DNA from: Acidobacteria bacterium UBA2990
GTDB taxonomy: Bacteria; Acidobacteriota; Vicinamibacteria; Vicinamibacterales; UBA8438
Reading direction: 5' to 3'
Assembly (NCBI GenBank): GCA_002347025.1
Contig: DEAE01000005.1
Coordinates: forward strand, 70,065-134,064
DNA: 64,000 nucleotides
Position numbers and translations under genes: made by a program. The notes under the pieces were generated by a model. It was not told where the DNA came from, did no database searches, and worked only from the letters and a program-made list of their open reading frames with translations. Below are positions 24,125 through 33,656 of the stretch, piece by piece; position 1 is the stretch's first letter, and each line of letters opens with the position of its first letter.

Positions 24125-26542
24125 TTGGAATCGAGAAAAAAATGGCTCTCAGGAAAGACTGAGGATAGGCGAGTGTTTAAGTTCATCTCTTTTCGCGAAA
24201 AGTTGCTTGATAGCTATGCCATTCGTTTAATCGTTGTTTGGTCAATGCTGTTCGTTACGGCTTTGAACACTAACGGTATCAGGGCTCAGACAACCGGGCA
24301 GGTTTCTGGGTTAGTTACCGATGAAACAGGGGGGACCCTGCCCGGAGTAATCGTTGAGCTGGATGGGGCAAGTAGTGCCGTCTCTCAGACTGATCCCTCA
24401 GGAGAGTATCGGTTCGACGAGTTTCCCACCGGTCCTGCAACTGTGACCTTTCGGTTGCTGAATTTTTCTACTGTTCGTCGAGATATCGATGTTGGTTCAG
24501 ACACTCGTGTTGATGTTGTCCTGGTTTTGGGGTTGACCGCTGATATTGTCGTGACGGGGCAACGCACATTTCGGAATCTAGCCCAGCTTGAGAACCCGCG
24601 AGAAAATCTGGTTGGGATTGCGACGTCGGCCAGTGTGGGGGCAGTGACGGCCGAGCAGTTGGCATCACGTCCGATTATGCGGCCGGGAGAAGTGCTGGAA
24701 ACTGTCCCTGGTTTTATTGCCAGCCAGCACAGTGGAGAAGGGAAAGCAAATCAGTATTACCTAAGGGGATTCAATCTAGATCACGGTTCTGACTTTGCGA
24801 CTACGATTGCGGGAGTGCCACTGAATGAATCTTCCGGAGCCCACGCGCATGGCTATAGCGATGCCAATTTTTTGATTCCTGAACTCGTCAGTGGTGTGCA
24901 GTATACGAAAGGTCCCTATTTCGCTGAGCATGGAGATTTTTCGGCAGCGGGATCCGCAAATATCAATTACGCCAACGTCCTCGACCAGCCGTTATTGTCT
25001 GTGAGTACTGGCGGCCAAGGTTGGGCTCGGGTTCTTGCTGCTGCCTCGCCCGAGGTCGGGTCTGGCAACTTACTAGTGGGGTTGGAAACATCGAAGAACA
25101 ACGGACCGTGGGTGTTGCCTGATCAGATGCGCAAGGTGAATGGAGTGATTCGCTACAGCCAGGGCGATCAGCGCAACGGAGTGTCGGTCACCGGGATGGC
25201 CTATACCGCAAACTGGAACGCTACCGACCAAATACCCCGAAGGGCCGTGACAGGAGGGATGATCTCCCGATACGGGAATGTAGATCCAACCGATGCTGGA
25301 CGCACCGGGCGCTATGCATTGTCTGTTGAATCACTTCGGTCTGGTGTAAACCGATCCACCCTGTTGACCGGCTATGTTTTGCATGGGCGCTTGAACCTGT
25401 TTCAAAATTTCACTTACTTTCTGGAAAATCCTGTTGATGGGGATCAGGTCGAGCAAGAAGGTCGCCGGATCGTATATGGGGGAAAGGCCGTGCATCGGCG
25501 GCTTGGAAACATGGGTCAGTTTCCTGTTGAATCGGCTATAGGTCTGTCATTTCGTCGTGACGCGGTGGGAACGGTCGGTCTCTATAACACCATAGCTCGG
25601 TTGCGTAGCAATACGATACGAAATGATACGGTCGGCCAAACTGCTGTCGGTCTATTTGGGCAGAGCGAAATTGAGTGGTCTCGATATTTCCGGACGCAAT
25701 TAGGAGTGCGGACGGATCTGTATCGCTATGCTGTTACTGCTCAGAGGCAGCTGAATTCAGGTACTGGGAGTAGTGGCATCGTCACTCCGAAGGTGACGGC
25801 GGTGTTTGGCCCCTGGCAAGGGACTGAGTTCTACGCGAACTATGGGCGTGGTTACCACAGTAATGATCCGCGAGCCGCAACAACACGTGTGGACCCCATG
25901 TCAGGTGATCCAGTGGCTGGAGAAGACCCTCTAGTACCAGCGCGAGGCTATGAATTTGGGGCTCGGACAGTTGCTGTCCCGCGGCTTCAATCGACTCTGG
26001 CATGGTGGCACCTGTCGTTTGACTCAGAGCTCGTGTTTGTTGGGGATGCTGGAATCGCTGAAGCGAGTCGTCCAAGTGAGCGCAACGGTGTGGAATGGAC
26101 GAACTACCTGCGGTTTACGGATTGGTTTGTGGGCGAGCTTGATCTGTCTGTTGCCTCAGCGAGATTTGCTGATCTTGATCCTGCCGGTAACTATATTCCT
26201 GGTGCCCTCGACCGTGTGATAGCTGCGGGCGTGACTGTTCCGAGAGCACAGCGTGTCTTCGGCAGCTTACGCCTTCGACATTTTGGGCCTAGACCCTTAG
26301 TTGAAGACAACAGTGTCAAGTCCCCGCCAACCACCATCTGGAACGGCGAGTTTGGTGTGAACCTCTCAGACCGTGCCGATATTACCTTTGAGGGGTTCAA
26401 TCTACTTAATAGCAATGTGTCGGATATCGACTATTTTTATACTTCCCGACTACAGGGTGAGCCTCTCGGTGGCGTGGATGACATCCACTTTCACCCATCT
26501 TTGCCGCGGATGGCTCGCGTGATGTTGAATGTTCGGTTTTGA
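24125..26542 (+). CDS. TonB-dependent outer-membrane receptor with carboxypeptidase-regulatory-like domain
   Basis: An 805-residue receptor, started at TTG 24125 after an AGGGAG ribosome site. A long N-terminal region and signal peptide end near NGIRAQ. A CarboxypepD_reg-like Ig domain (GLVTDETGGTLPGVIVEL...SGEYRFDEFP) spans about residues 57-140. The plug domain has RPGEVLETVPGFIASQHSG, YYLRGFNLDHGSDFAT and HAHGYSDANFLIPELV. The barrel ends with the typical aromatic terminus VMLNVRF. The plug's HAHG and LDHGSDF belong to a receptor group often found beside metal-related genes. The ligand is not readable, but the divergent CusRS-like system suggests a metal complex. Confidence 0.88.
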   Translation: MESRKKWLSGKTEDRRVFKFISFREKLLDSYAIRLIVVWSMLFVTALNTNGIRAQTTGQVSGLVTDETGGTLPGVIVELDGASSAVSQTDPSGEYRFDEFPTGPATVTFRLLNFSTVRRDIDVGSDTRVDVVLVLGLTADIVVTGQRTFRNLAQLENPRENLVGIATSASVGAVTAEQLASRPIMRPGEVLETVPGFIASQHSGEGKANQYYLRGFNLDHGSDFATTIAGVPLNESSGAHAHGYSDANFLIPELVSGVQYTKGPYFAEHGDFSAAGSANINYANVLDQPLLSVSTGGQGWARVLAAASPEVGSGNLLVGLETSKNNGPWVLPDQMRKVNGVIRYSQGDQRNGVSVTGMAYTANWNATDQIPRRAVTGGMISRYGNVDPTDAGRTGRYALSVESLRSGVNRSTLLTGYVLHGRLNLFQNFTYFLENPVDGDQVEQEGRRIVYGGKAVHRRLGNMGQFPVESAIGLSFRRDAVGTVGLYNTIARLRSNTIRNDTVGQTAVGLFGQSEIEWSRYFRTQLGVRTDLYRYAVTAQRQLNSGTGSSGIVTPKVTAVFGPWQGTEFYANYGRGYHSNDPRAATTRVDPMSGDPVAGEDPLVPARGYEFGARTVAVPRLQSTLAWWHLSFDSELVFVGDAGIAEASRPSERNGVEWTNYLRFTDWFVGELDLSVASARFADLDPAGNYIPGALDRVIAAGVTVPRAQRVFGSLRLRHFGPRPLVEDNSVKSPPTTIWNGEFGVNLSDRADITFEGFNLLNSNVSDIDYFYTSRLQGEPLGGVDDIHFHPSLPRMARVMLNVRF

Positions 26543-26798
26543 AGGCTTCGCCTGCGCTCGCTGGTCTGTTGCCGAGAGCTTTTCTGCTCGAGCGGATTGG
26601 GTAGTCTCGACTTGGGCTAGAGTGAGCCTTTAATTTGAGGCGGAGTCTGCAGGGAAAACCCTTCCTGCCGACTGGATGTATCGGTCGAGAGCAGAGATTT
26701 TCCAGTGCCGGACCTGGATGACGTTGCTCGCCAGTGGGTTGCAGCGGCGGCTGTGTCTGAAGTGGCTTATTTAGGGGTTTCCGCTTGGAGGATGAGGG

Positions 26799-27377
26799 AT
26801 GGGCCTGCAGAGCGAACGAATGATTCAAGACGAACTGGGGACTCGTAAGCGGGCGAGCCGCTTCTATGAGACCCAGGTCCAAGATCACCTGACACCATCC
26901 ATGCAGGAGTTCATTCGACGTCAGCAGATGGTGTTCATCGCCACTGCTGATGCATCTGGAGCTTGTGATTGTTCACCGAGGTTCGGTGGTGCAGGTGTGG
27001 TGAGCGTTGTTGATCAAGGGACTCTTGCATATCCTGAGTATCGTGGAAATGGGGTGTTTGCGAGCCTTGGAAACATTGTTGAAAATCCACATATTGGTCT
27101 GTTATTTATCGATTTTCTGGATAGCACGGTTGGGTTACATGTTAACGGGATAGCCGAACGTCGACCGCCTGTCGCTCGCCCGAATGGCGTTGATGAGATG
27201 CCGGCTGCTCGAGGCGTGTCGTCAGCTAGGCTTGTCGAACAATGGGTCTATATCAAGGTGGAGGAGGCCTACATTCAATGCTCCAAGCATGTGCCGCGAT
27301 TTCAACGGGTTCAGAAGGACATCCGTTGGGGTACCGATGACCCCACGTTAAAGTCATCTAGCTACTTTCATAAGTGA
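26799..27377 (+). CDS. pyridoxamine 5'-phosphate oxidase-family flavin-binding protein
   Basis: A 192-residue cytoplasmic split-barrel protein. Features include FIRRQQMVFIATADASGACDCSPRF near the N-terminus, LAYPEYRGNGVFASLGNIVENPHIGLLFIDF in the core and AYIQCSKHVPRF towards the C-terminus, all typical of the PPOX family that binds FMN or F420. Members of this branch are usually uncharacterised oxidoreductases rather than true PdxH. The ATG at 26799 is used, with GGAGG nearby. It stands alone. Confidence 0.8.
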   Translation: MGLQSERMIQDELGTRKRASRFYETQVQDHLTPSMQEFIRRQQMVFIATADASGACDCSPRFGGAGVVSVVDQGTLAYPEYRGNGVFASLGNIVENPHIGLLFIDFLDSTVGLHVNGIAERRPPVARPNGVDEMPAARGVSSARLVEQWVYIKVEEAYIQCSKHVPRFQRVQKDIRWGTDDPTLKSSSYFHK

Positions 27378-27474
27378 TCCTTTTGGTGATGTTTCACTAG
27401 CGGATTGGTTGGGCAAAGGTGAGGTGTGAGCACTTTGAGGCCTTAGACCATTTTTAGACTGTAGCTGTGGCGTT

Positions 27475-27801
27475 GTGAGTCCGATACCACGGGTGATGCT
27501 ATCAACCCCTGTGATTGATTCTGACGTTCACCCCAGTGTCACACTCTGGTTTGAAACCCTTTCAACTGGGGATACCGCGCGATTATGTATCCGTTCGAGC
27601 GAGTTGCCTGAGGTGGACGTAGCCTTCTATTGGAACAATGAACTTTATAGCCATCGTCGATTCGGGACCAAGGAAGAGGCTGAAGCTTGGGGTATCAAGT
27701 TTCGTGATGTGCTCAGGCAAGACACCGTTGCAGGGATCCTCTTAGGATACGATCGAGACGTGTTGGAGCGCCTTCAAGAGAACTGTTCCGCAGCCAGTTG
27801 A
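27475..27801 (+). CDS. hypothetical 108-residue protein
   Basis: A small soluble protein with no signal peptide. The start is GTG at 27475, or ATG at 27496. A single alpha/beta domain is suggested by LWFETLSTGDTARLCIR, VDVAFYWNNELYSHRRFGTKEEAEAWGIKFRD and DTVAGILLGYD. I do not recognise the family. Its codon use and position 97 bases after the PPOX gene look genuine. Confidence 0.5.
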   Translation: MSPIPRVMLSTPVIDSDVHPSVTLWFETLSTGDTARLCIRSSELPEVDVAFYWNNELYSHRRFGTKEEAEAWGIKFRDVLRQDTVAGILLGYDRDVLERLQENCSAAS

Positions 27802-28138
27802 GAGTTGCAAGAGTGCGGTCCAAGGGCAGATAACCCAGCCTTTGGGACATATCTTAGGGATTCCCTCTCCCTATATGACAATAAAATTTACCTATAATTC
27901 AGGTAATCCCTGCAGGTTTTTCTATCGAGAAATTTTCGGGCTGTGTAGGGTTTAAAGAAGCCTGGCCAAGACCGGGGAGTGCTCTATCTGCCTGGCCATG
28001 GTAGATGAAAACTTGAGGAAAGGAGCTGTGGAGGGAACAGACGGAAACAGTGTGAGGTGGTCTCGTTGCTACGAATGCAGTTAACGTTGGGTGCTAGGAT
28101 TTGGCGTTTTGATCAAAAGGTGCAGGTGGTCTGGTTTG
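27802..28138 (+). other. 337-base intergenic leader
   Basis: No gene was seen. It holds an AT-rich core with a TATAAT hexamer inside a 19-bp palindrome at 27888-27906, then about 230 bases of leader before the membrane protein start. Confidence 0.5.
27888..27906. promoter_or_regulatory. 19-bp palindrome over a TATAAT box (candidate operator/promoter)
   Basis: TTACCT and AGGTAA form perfect 6-base arms around a 7-base centre. The hexamer TATAAT (27893-27898) lies across the left arm and centre. No well-spaced -35 box was found (ATGACA at 27875-27880 is only 12 bases away). A bound protein would cover the -10 region, as a repressor does. Confidence 0.4.
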
Positions 28139-30358
28139 ATGATGTTGCAGTGGCTCAAACGTGAAATAGTCCTTGTGCTTGGGGGATTCACGTGTGTGAC
28201 GCTAGGAATGACTTACCCTCTCGTCCTTCACTTAGGGGACGCTCTGCCGAATGACCTTGGAGACCCGCTACTGAACGCTTGGATATTGGCTTGGGATGTT
28301 GAGCAGTTGCAGGACGGGCTTGGAGGACTCTGGCAGACCCCGATCTTTCACCCATATTCAGATACGTTAGCCTATTCGGAGCATTTACTTGGTATCGCTG
28401 TGCTCGTAGCGCCGGTGCACTGGGCTTTCGAAAATTTGGTGCTTACCTACAATGTGGCATTCCTGTTGTCATATGTCTTGTCTGGCTGTGGGATGTATTT
28501 GCTGGTGCGGTCGCTCACTGGACATCAATGGGCGGCTGGGCTGGCTGGTTTGGCTTTCGCATTTTGTCCATATCGGGTGGCACAAATTGCTCATCTTCAG
28601 GTGCTTATGGGTGGGTGGATGCCAGTGGCACTGTGGGGCCTGCACCGCTATCACGTTGGGGGTGGCCGTGGGGCTTTAGCAGTTTTCGCCGCATCGTTCT
28701 TGTTACAGGGTCTGTCGAACGGTTACTACCTGTTCTTTTTTGCCCTACCGGTTGTCATTGTGGGCATCTATAGCTTGTTTGGCGCTCACCGGTCTCGTCG
28801 CCGCATGGTCTGGGACTTTGGGGTGACAGCTTTGAGCATGCTAGCGGTTCTGGCGCCGATTGCAAGAATTTACTACCAGGTTCGACTGGAGCAAGGATTT
28901 GTTCGGAGCATTGAGGAAGTCGTCTCTTATAGTGCGGATTTAGCTAGTTACTTCCATGTCGATCCCGCGTTGTTTGTTTGGGGAGACTTGTTGCCTCGAG
29001 GAGGACCGGAAGGACAGTTGTTCGCGGGAATGACTCTAATGCTTTTGGCGGTTGCGGCGCTCTTGACTATTGCTAGCAAAAACCTAGCTGGTTGTGGGGA
29101 CAAGCTTCAGGAGCAACGGGCCGGAGTGTCGTTATCAACGTTGGTTTTGATCTACTCTGCCGTTGCTGTTTTGGCTGTGCTGCTGTCTTTGGGCCCAGAA
29201 CCCAAGGCCTGGGGAAGTCAGTTGCTCCCGTTCGGGCCCTACCAGCTCGCTATGTGGATCGTGCCAGGGCTTGATGGTCTTCGTGTACCTGCCAGAATGG
29301 CAATGGTTGTCTATTTGTCGCTGTCGGTTTTGGGTGGTGTCGCTGTGGCTGTCTGGTTTCCGCGGTTCTCCAAGCGGACTAGAACTGTGTTGGGCGTGAC
29401 AGTTGCCGGGTTGTTACTGGTGGAAGGCTACCGGGGGCCCATCCCGCTCTGGTCGTTGCCTCGGGAGCGGTCGTTCGACACGTTGATTTATGACAGGCTC
29501 GCAGATAGTCCACCGGGGGCAGTCCTTGAACTACCTTTGTGGGCCCGTCACCATAATTTGGACACTAACCATACCCTACAGTTTCAATACCGAACGCTGG
29601 AACACGGACATCCCATTGTCAACGGCTTCAGCGGCTATCGGGTTCCCTTGGTTGAATTTTTAAGGCACGGTGCTGTGTGGGATGAGCGTTTGACAGGTGA
29701 TCTGCTGCGGGGGCTTCGCTCCATTGGGGTCAGGTATCTGATTGTTCACGAACAGTCACTCAACGGAGACCGAAATCTGGCCAGGGATATCGTCAATGCA
29801 ATTCGAGCTCAGGCCGATCAGTTGGAAGATATCGTGACTATTGGCCCTACACATCTGTTTCAGATTCGGGATGTCGACTGGCCTTATGTGCCACCCGATA
29901 AGTCCATTTCAAGGTTTGTACCGGTCCCGCTGGACGAAGTTACCGCGACTGCTTCCCATGCAAATCCCTTGTTGGACCTGGCGTTTGATGACAACTTAGA
30001 AACTCGTTGGTCTACCGGCCGTCCACAGTCCGGCGATGAATGGCTGACATTACATTTCGACCACCCCAGGTCGATCGCAAAGCTGCGGCTGGAGCTGACG
30101 GAGCGTAGCTGGGCAGACTTTCCCAGGGTTTTGCGTATCGAGTCTTCGGTTGATGGGCGTGAGTTCGACCGAATCCTCTACGAGGATGTTGGGCTTACGG
30201 GGATGGTTTCGTCTATACCGCAGCATCAGGGATCAGCAGTCCTTGATCTTGTTTTGCCGTCGACTCGGTCCAGGGCCATTCGGCTTAGGCAGCTGGGCTC
30301 GTCTGAACCGTGGTACTGGTCAATCGATGAACTGACCCTCTGGGAATCTGGAGAGTAG
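28139..30358 (+). CDS. polytopic membrane protein with C-terminal discoidin-like (F5/8 type C) domain
   Basis: A 739-residue protein from ATG 28139 (a GTG at 28091 is the alternative). About a dozen hydrophobic segments fill residues 1-430, starting LVLGGFTCVTLGMTYPLVLH. The early loop has NDLGDPLLNAWILAW, with the Asp pattern of GT-C type glycosyltransferases and YfhO-like proteins. A soluble region follows (DRLADSPPGAVLELPLW, GVRYLIVHE). The last 140 residues form an F5/8 type C-like sandwich: LLDLAFDDNLETRWSTGRPQ, WLTLHFDHPRSIAKLRL, ending WSIDELTLWE. The likely role is transfer or binding of sugars at the outer face of the inner membrane; this is inferred from fold. Confidence 0.7.
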   Translation: MMLQWLKREIVLVLGGFTCVTLGMTYPLVLHLGDALPNDLGDPLLNAWILAWDVEQLQDGLGGLWQTPIFHPYSDTLAYSEHLLGIAVLVAPVHWAFENLVLTYNVAFLLSYVLSGCGMYLLVRSLTGHQWAAGLAGLAFAFCPYRVAQIAHLQVLMGGWMPVALWGLHRYHVGGGRGALAVFAASFLLQGLSNGYYLFFFALPVVIVGIYSLFGAHRSRRRMVWDFGVTALSMLAVLAPIARIYYQVRLEQGFVRSIEEVVSYSADLASYFHVDPALFVWGDLLPRGGPEGQLFAGMTLMLLAVAALLTIASKNLAGCGDKLQEQRAGVSLSTLVLIYSAVAVLAVLLSLGPEPKAWGSQLLPFGPYQLAMWIVPGLDGLRVPARMAMVVYLSLSVLGGVAVAVWFPRFSKRTRTVLGVTVAGLLLVEGYRGPIPLWSLPRERSFDTLIYDRLADSPPGAVLELPLWARHHNLDTNHTLQFQYRTLEHGHPIVNGFSGYRVPLVEFLRHGAVWDERLTGDLLRGLRSIGVRYLIVHEQSLNGDRNLARDIVNAIRAQADQLEDIVTIGPTHLFQIRDVDWPYVPPDKSISRFVPVPLDEVTATASHANPLLDLAFDDNLETRWSTGRPQSGDEWLTLHFDHPRSIAKLRLELTERSWADFPRVLRIESSVDGREFDRILYEDVGLTGMVSSIPQHQGSAVLDLVLPSTRSRAIRLRQLGSSEPWYWSIDELTLWESGE

Positions 30359-30406
30359 TCTGGAGTAAATGCGGGAAAAAGCCAGACATCCTGCAGCGGG
30401 GCCCTC

Positions 30407-33232
30407 TTAGGGTTGAACACGTGCGGCGTTGGTCTGTTCCGAAGCTTGAACTACGCCGAGGTCATTGAAATGTAACAGAGTGTTGAACAGCATCGTGAAC
30501 TCGCCGTGGTTCTGCCAGCGGTAACATGGGTTGGTCGCAAATAACACAATGCGTCCGTCTTCTTGCGGTACGTCAACGATAGCTGGGCGAGTTTCGGTCT
30601 GGCTATTACCGCGCATATGTCCGCTTCGTACCGTGCCGGTAAACCGCATCAGGACCCAGTTGTCGCGGTGGCGTTGTGGTATATCGAGAAGGGGCCCATT
30701 GGCGTAACGGACGGGGATGGTGTTGTTGTGGTAGCCGTAGAAGATCGGATGCTTCGGGTGCAGGATCTCTGCATCCACAATTGGCCCAGGTGCGTAGAAC
30801 TCGGAACTTGGCCTCCGAGCGTCGATCTCCCGCGTGAGTCCAAACTCTGGTGGCATGTAACTGGCGGCGGCTAGGGTAACGAGGACGCCACCGGCCTCCA
30901 CGAACTGCTGTAGGTTGAGGACACCCGCAAGACCCATGCCTCCGGTGATGTCTTCTGACGAACCATAGTCACCCAGAAATTCGAAGCGTTCCGTTTTCGT
31001 GTAAGCGAGTGGGCCGCCTTGGGTCGGCACGTCGAACACCAACCCTTTGGCTGTGCGGCCTTGATTGGGAATCAGGATAAGGTCGTACTGGTCCTCGAGG
31101 TTACCTTCACTGATGCGTTCCTTAAAGATCAGATCGTAAGAGATTCCAAATTCATCGAACGCGTGGCGGACCCAGCCGACTTCTTGGGTGTCACCCCAAG
31201 TGCTAAATATGGCCAAACGGGGAAGGTCGACGACATGGGTAGAAACTTCCGGACGGACTTCGAGCGAGGCAGCGGTCAGGCCAAGCTCTTCGATGGCTTG
31301 TTGAAGTTGCTCGACCTCAGTGGCTTGAGTGGGTCTCTGGATGATGAAAGACCCGGCTGGAAATTTAGTGCCGTCCACTTCAAAAGAGATGTTCGCGCTC
31401 TCGACGGTGAGATCGCGAAAGCGATATCGGAGGGTTGTCAAGTTGGGCGACCCGTAGTGCGCAACGGCGTAGCCGAAGGAGGCGTCGTCTCCCATAATCT
31501 GGCCACTATCAACTGCGGTAGTGATCGTTTCCACCGGAATCTCTAAGACGGTGGGATCGGTGATGGCATGCACATCTGCATGCTGCATGAGGCTTAGTGA
31601 CCAACCTGTGTCGTCGTACGTCCTAAGGTCATCTCCTGGAAATTCTTGTGTTTCGAACATTATCTTGGCCAGCCGACCGTAAGGCTGATCCCGTTTGACT
31701 ACATAAGACCCGGTGGGAAATTGGCTGAACTCACTTGTCGCTTCATCGCCAGTTGCTGTTGTTGAAAAAGAAAGCTCATTATCTGCGCGACCCACCTCGA
31801 TTCCCTGCACTAAGAGCAGGTTGACTAGCCTGGTTACTCGGGTCATGTCCCGTTGTTTGGCGGGAATCACCCAGCCGTGGGGCGGTGTCTCCAGGCCTTC
31901 ATCGATAGCGTTCCTACTTTTTTGGTAGAAATTTTCCAGAATAACCTTGGGTGTGCTCGACGCAAGTTGCAGAGCACTGATGGCCGCTGTCTGACTGTAG
32001 TTGGTGTTGTTGCGCATGGACCACTCGACCTCCTCGTATGGAGGAAGGGGTCGGTACCATTCGCGACTAGTGCGAGCCTGTTGAGATGTGTTGTCCTCGG
32101 TCTTGAGATGTCGCCGCATTGTGGTGGCACCGCCATTGCCGAAGGTTTCGTAAAATCGAACGAGCCCGTTGTGGTTGGATGCCATAAACCCTAGATAGCC
32201 CGGTGACCACATATCCACGAAACCGTGGGTCCACGCGCCTGGCATTCCATACTTGGTCAGTTGTGCCATCTCGAAATTGGCGAACCATGGCAGTTCACCG
32301 TAGATGATAGGGTCTAGATTTGGATTCTGTGGAGCTTGTCCACTGAAGGTGTAGAGGAAGGGTACTGATTCGTGCAAGTCGTGCATGATCGGTGGATGCC
32401 AATCGAGATACCAGTCGAGTAACGCTCGCATAGTGAGTTGTGAGTAGTTGATGTCACGGTTGTTGTCGTGGAAGATGTATTTTCCCCAATAAGGGGGACC
32501 GCCGATTCGCTCTCGATCGTCGGAGATGTTAATCAAATGCCGGTAATACCAGTCGAGGTAGCGATCGCGGCCATCCGGCTCAGCGGTTGGTGTTATTGTC
32601 ACGATGAGATTGTCGCGGATCTGTTCAAAGAGCGTGCCTTCTTCAACAGCTAAGCGGTATGCGAGTTCCATCAGCATTTCAGGGGGGCCAGTCTCGCTAC
32701 TGTGTAGGCCGGCCATAAAGTGATAGATCGGTTTGGCTTGCTGAATGATTCGGTTGGCTTCCAATTCAGGGAGTCCACGCGGGTCAGCTAGCTCTTCGAG
32801 AAAGCCACGGTACCGAAAGAGGTTTCGAATAGTGTCTTCAGATGCGATGGCCACAACAACCATTTCTCGGTCTTCATCGGTGCGTCCGATGTTCATGAGT
32901 GACACACGAGGCGATGCCTCGGAGAGAGCCCGGTAATAACTCAGGAGTTCCGCGTAGTAGGTCAGTTCGCGAGGAGCTCCTATGTGATGACCGAGAATGT
33001 CTTTCGGTGATGGCACACGGTCGGAGATTGGCAGATGATCCACTAGTGGACTGATGAATTCTGGTCTAGTGGTCCAATTACCGACCTGTTCAGCAAAGTC
33101 CTGATCTAGATCTTGGGTCGCTTGGCCGAGTAAGGCTGTCGAATCGACTCCGCTGAGCATTGCTACTATCAAACTGATTATTTTGTATCGGCAAGTCCAT
33201 CCATGCCTGGCAGGCTCTGGTGAAGAGCTCAT
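30407..33232 (-). CDS. secreted M14-family zinc carboxypeptidase-like protein
   Basis: A 941-residue exported protein. The ATG at 33232 has AAGGAG 8 bases upstream and is preferred to GTG at 33256. A signal sequence (KIISLIVAMLSGVDSTALLG) comes first. The M14 zinc site H-x-x-E is in AGLHSSETGPPEM near residue 190, and the third ligand His is in MHDLHESVPF near 290. After the catalytic domain comes a long C-terminal part with a glutamine-amidotransferase-like segment (YDLILIPNQG, QQFVEAGGVLVTLA), as seen in large acidobacterial M14 proteins. It would trim peptides in the periplasm or outside. Confidence 0.82.
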   Translation of the reverse strand: MSSSPEPARHGWTCRYKIISLIVAMLSGVDSTALLGQATQDLDQDFAEQVGNWTTRPEFISPLVDHLPISDRVPSPKDILGHHIGAPRELTYYAELLSYYRALSEASPRVSLMNIGRTDEDREMVVVAIASEDTIRNLFRYRGFLEELADPRGLPELEANRIIQQAKPIYHFMAGLHSSETGPPEMLMELAYRLAVEEGTLFEQIRDNLIVTITPTAEPDGRDRYLDWYYRHLINISDDRERIGGPPYWGKYIFHDNNRDINYSQLTMRALLDWYLDWHPPIMHDLHESVPFLYTFSGQAPQNPNLDPIIYGELPWFANFEMAQLTKYGMPGAWTHGFVDMWSPGYLGFMASNHNGLVRFYETFGNGGATTMRRHLKTEDNTSQQARTSREWYRPLPPYEEVEWSMRNNTNYSQTAAISALQLASSTPKVILENFYQKSRNAIDEGLETPPHGWVIPAKQRDMTRVTRLVNLLLVQGIEVGRADNELSFSTTATGDEATSEFSQFPTGSYVVKRDQPYGRLAKIMFETQEFPGDDLRTYDDTGWSLSLMQHADVHAITDPTVLEIPVETITTAVDSGQIMGDDASFGYAVAHYGSPNLTTLRYRFRDLTVESANISFEVDGTKFPAGSFIIQRPTQATEVEQLQQAIEELGLTAASLEVRPEVSTHVVDLPRLAIFSTWGDTQEVGWVRHAFDEFGISYDLIFKERISEGNLEDQYDLILIPNQGRTAKGLVFDVPTQGGPLAYTKTERFEFLGDYGSSEDITGGMGLAGVLNLQQFVEAGGVLVTLAAASYMPPEFGLTREIDARRPSSEFYAPGPIVDAEILHPKHPIFYGYHNNTIPVRYANGPLLDIPQRHRDNWVLMRFTGTVRSGHMRGNSQTETRPAIVDVPQEDGRIVLFATNPCYRWQNHGEFTMLFNTLLHFNDLGVVQASEQTNAARVQP

Positions 33233-33656
33233 TTGAGATTCTCCTTGGTCGTGCACTGTCGCTGTGCGTCCTTGAGAATGTCAGAATCTTACATGACCAG
33301 CCGCCTGCTGACACTCTCTAGAATGATGAGGTTTATGCCTCTTTGGTGCACATGGTGTCATGGTTCAACGCTTGAGAGTGACGCTGGCCTTCGCAAGAAT
33401 TAATGGATTGCTTTATCGGGCCGAGGAAATTTTGATGTCATATTTAACGCCTTGGAACAGCTTGAGTTCGTGGAGCTCAGTGGTGAGACATTAGTGACTT
33501 ATTGCTAGTTGCAACCGCTGGCGATATCGACGCTGTTTCGATGTTGCTACACCGGTAATGTTTTGAGCCGGTCATCACACCAGTAGCAGGCTTCAATATC
33601 TGATAGCTACTTCGTTAGGTCGACAAAACGGATTCACAACGTATGATCTGATTTCA
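33233..33656. other. 424-base divergent intergenic region
   Basis: The gap between the M14 peptidase start and the PxpA start. No open frame with recognisable sequence, tRNA or strong hairpin was seen. It must carry promoters for both genes, but none stands out by eye. Confidence 0.5.

Noticed and set aside
26645..26672. hairpin after the TonB receptor as a terminator
   Set aside because: The stem has a mismatch and a 10-base loop, lies 100 bases after the stop and lacks a T run.
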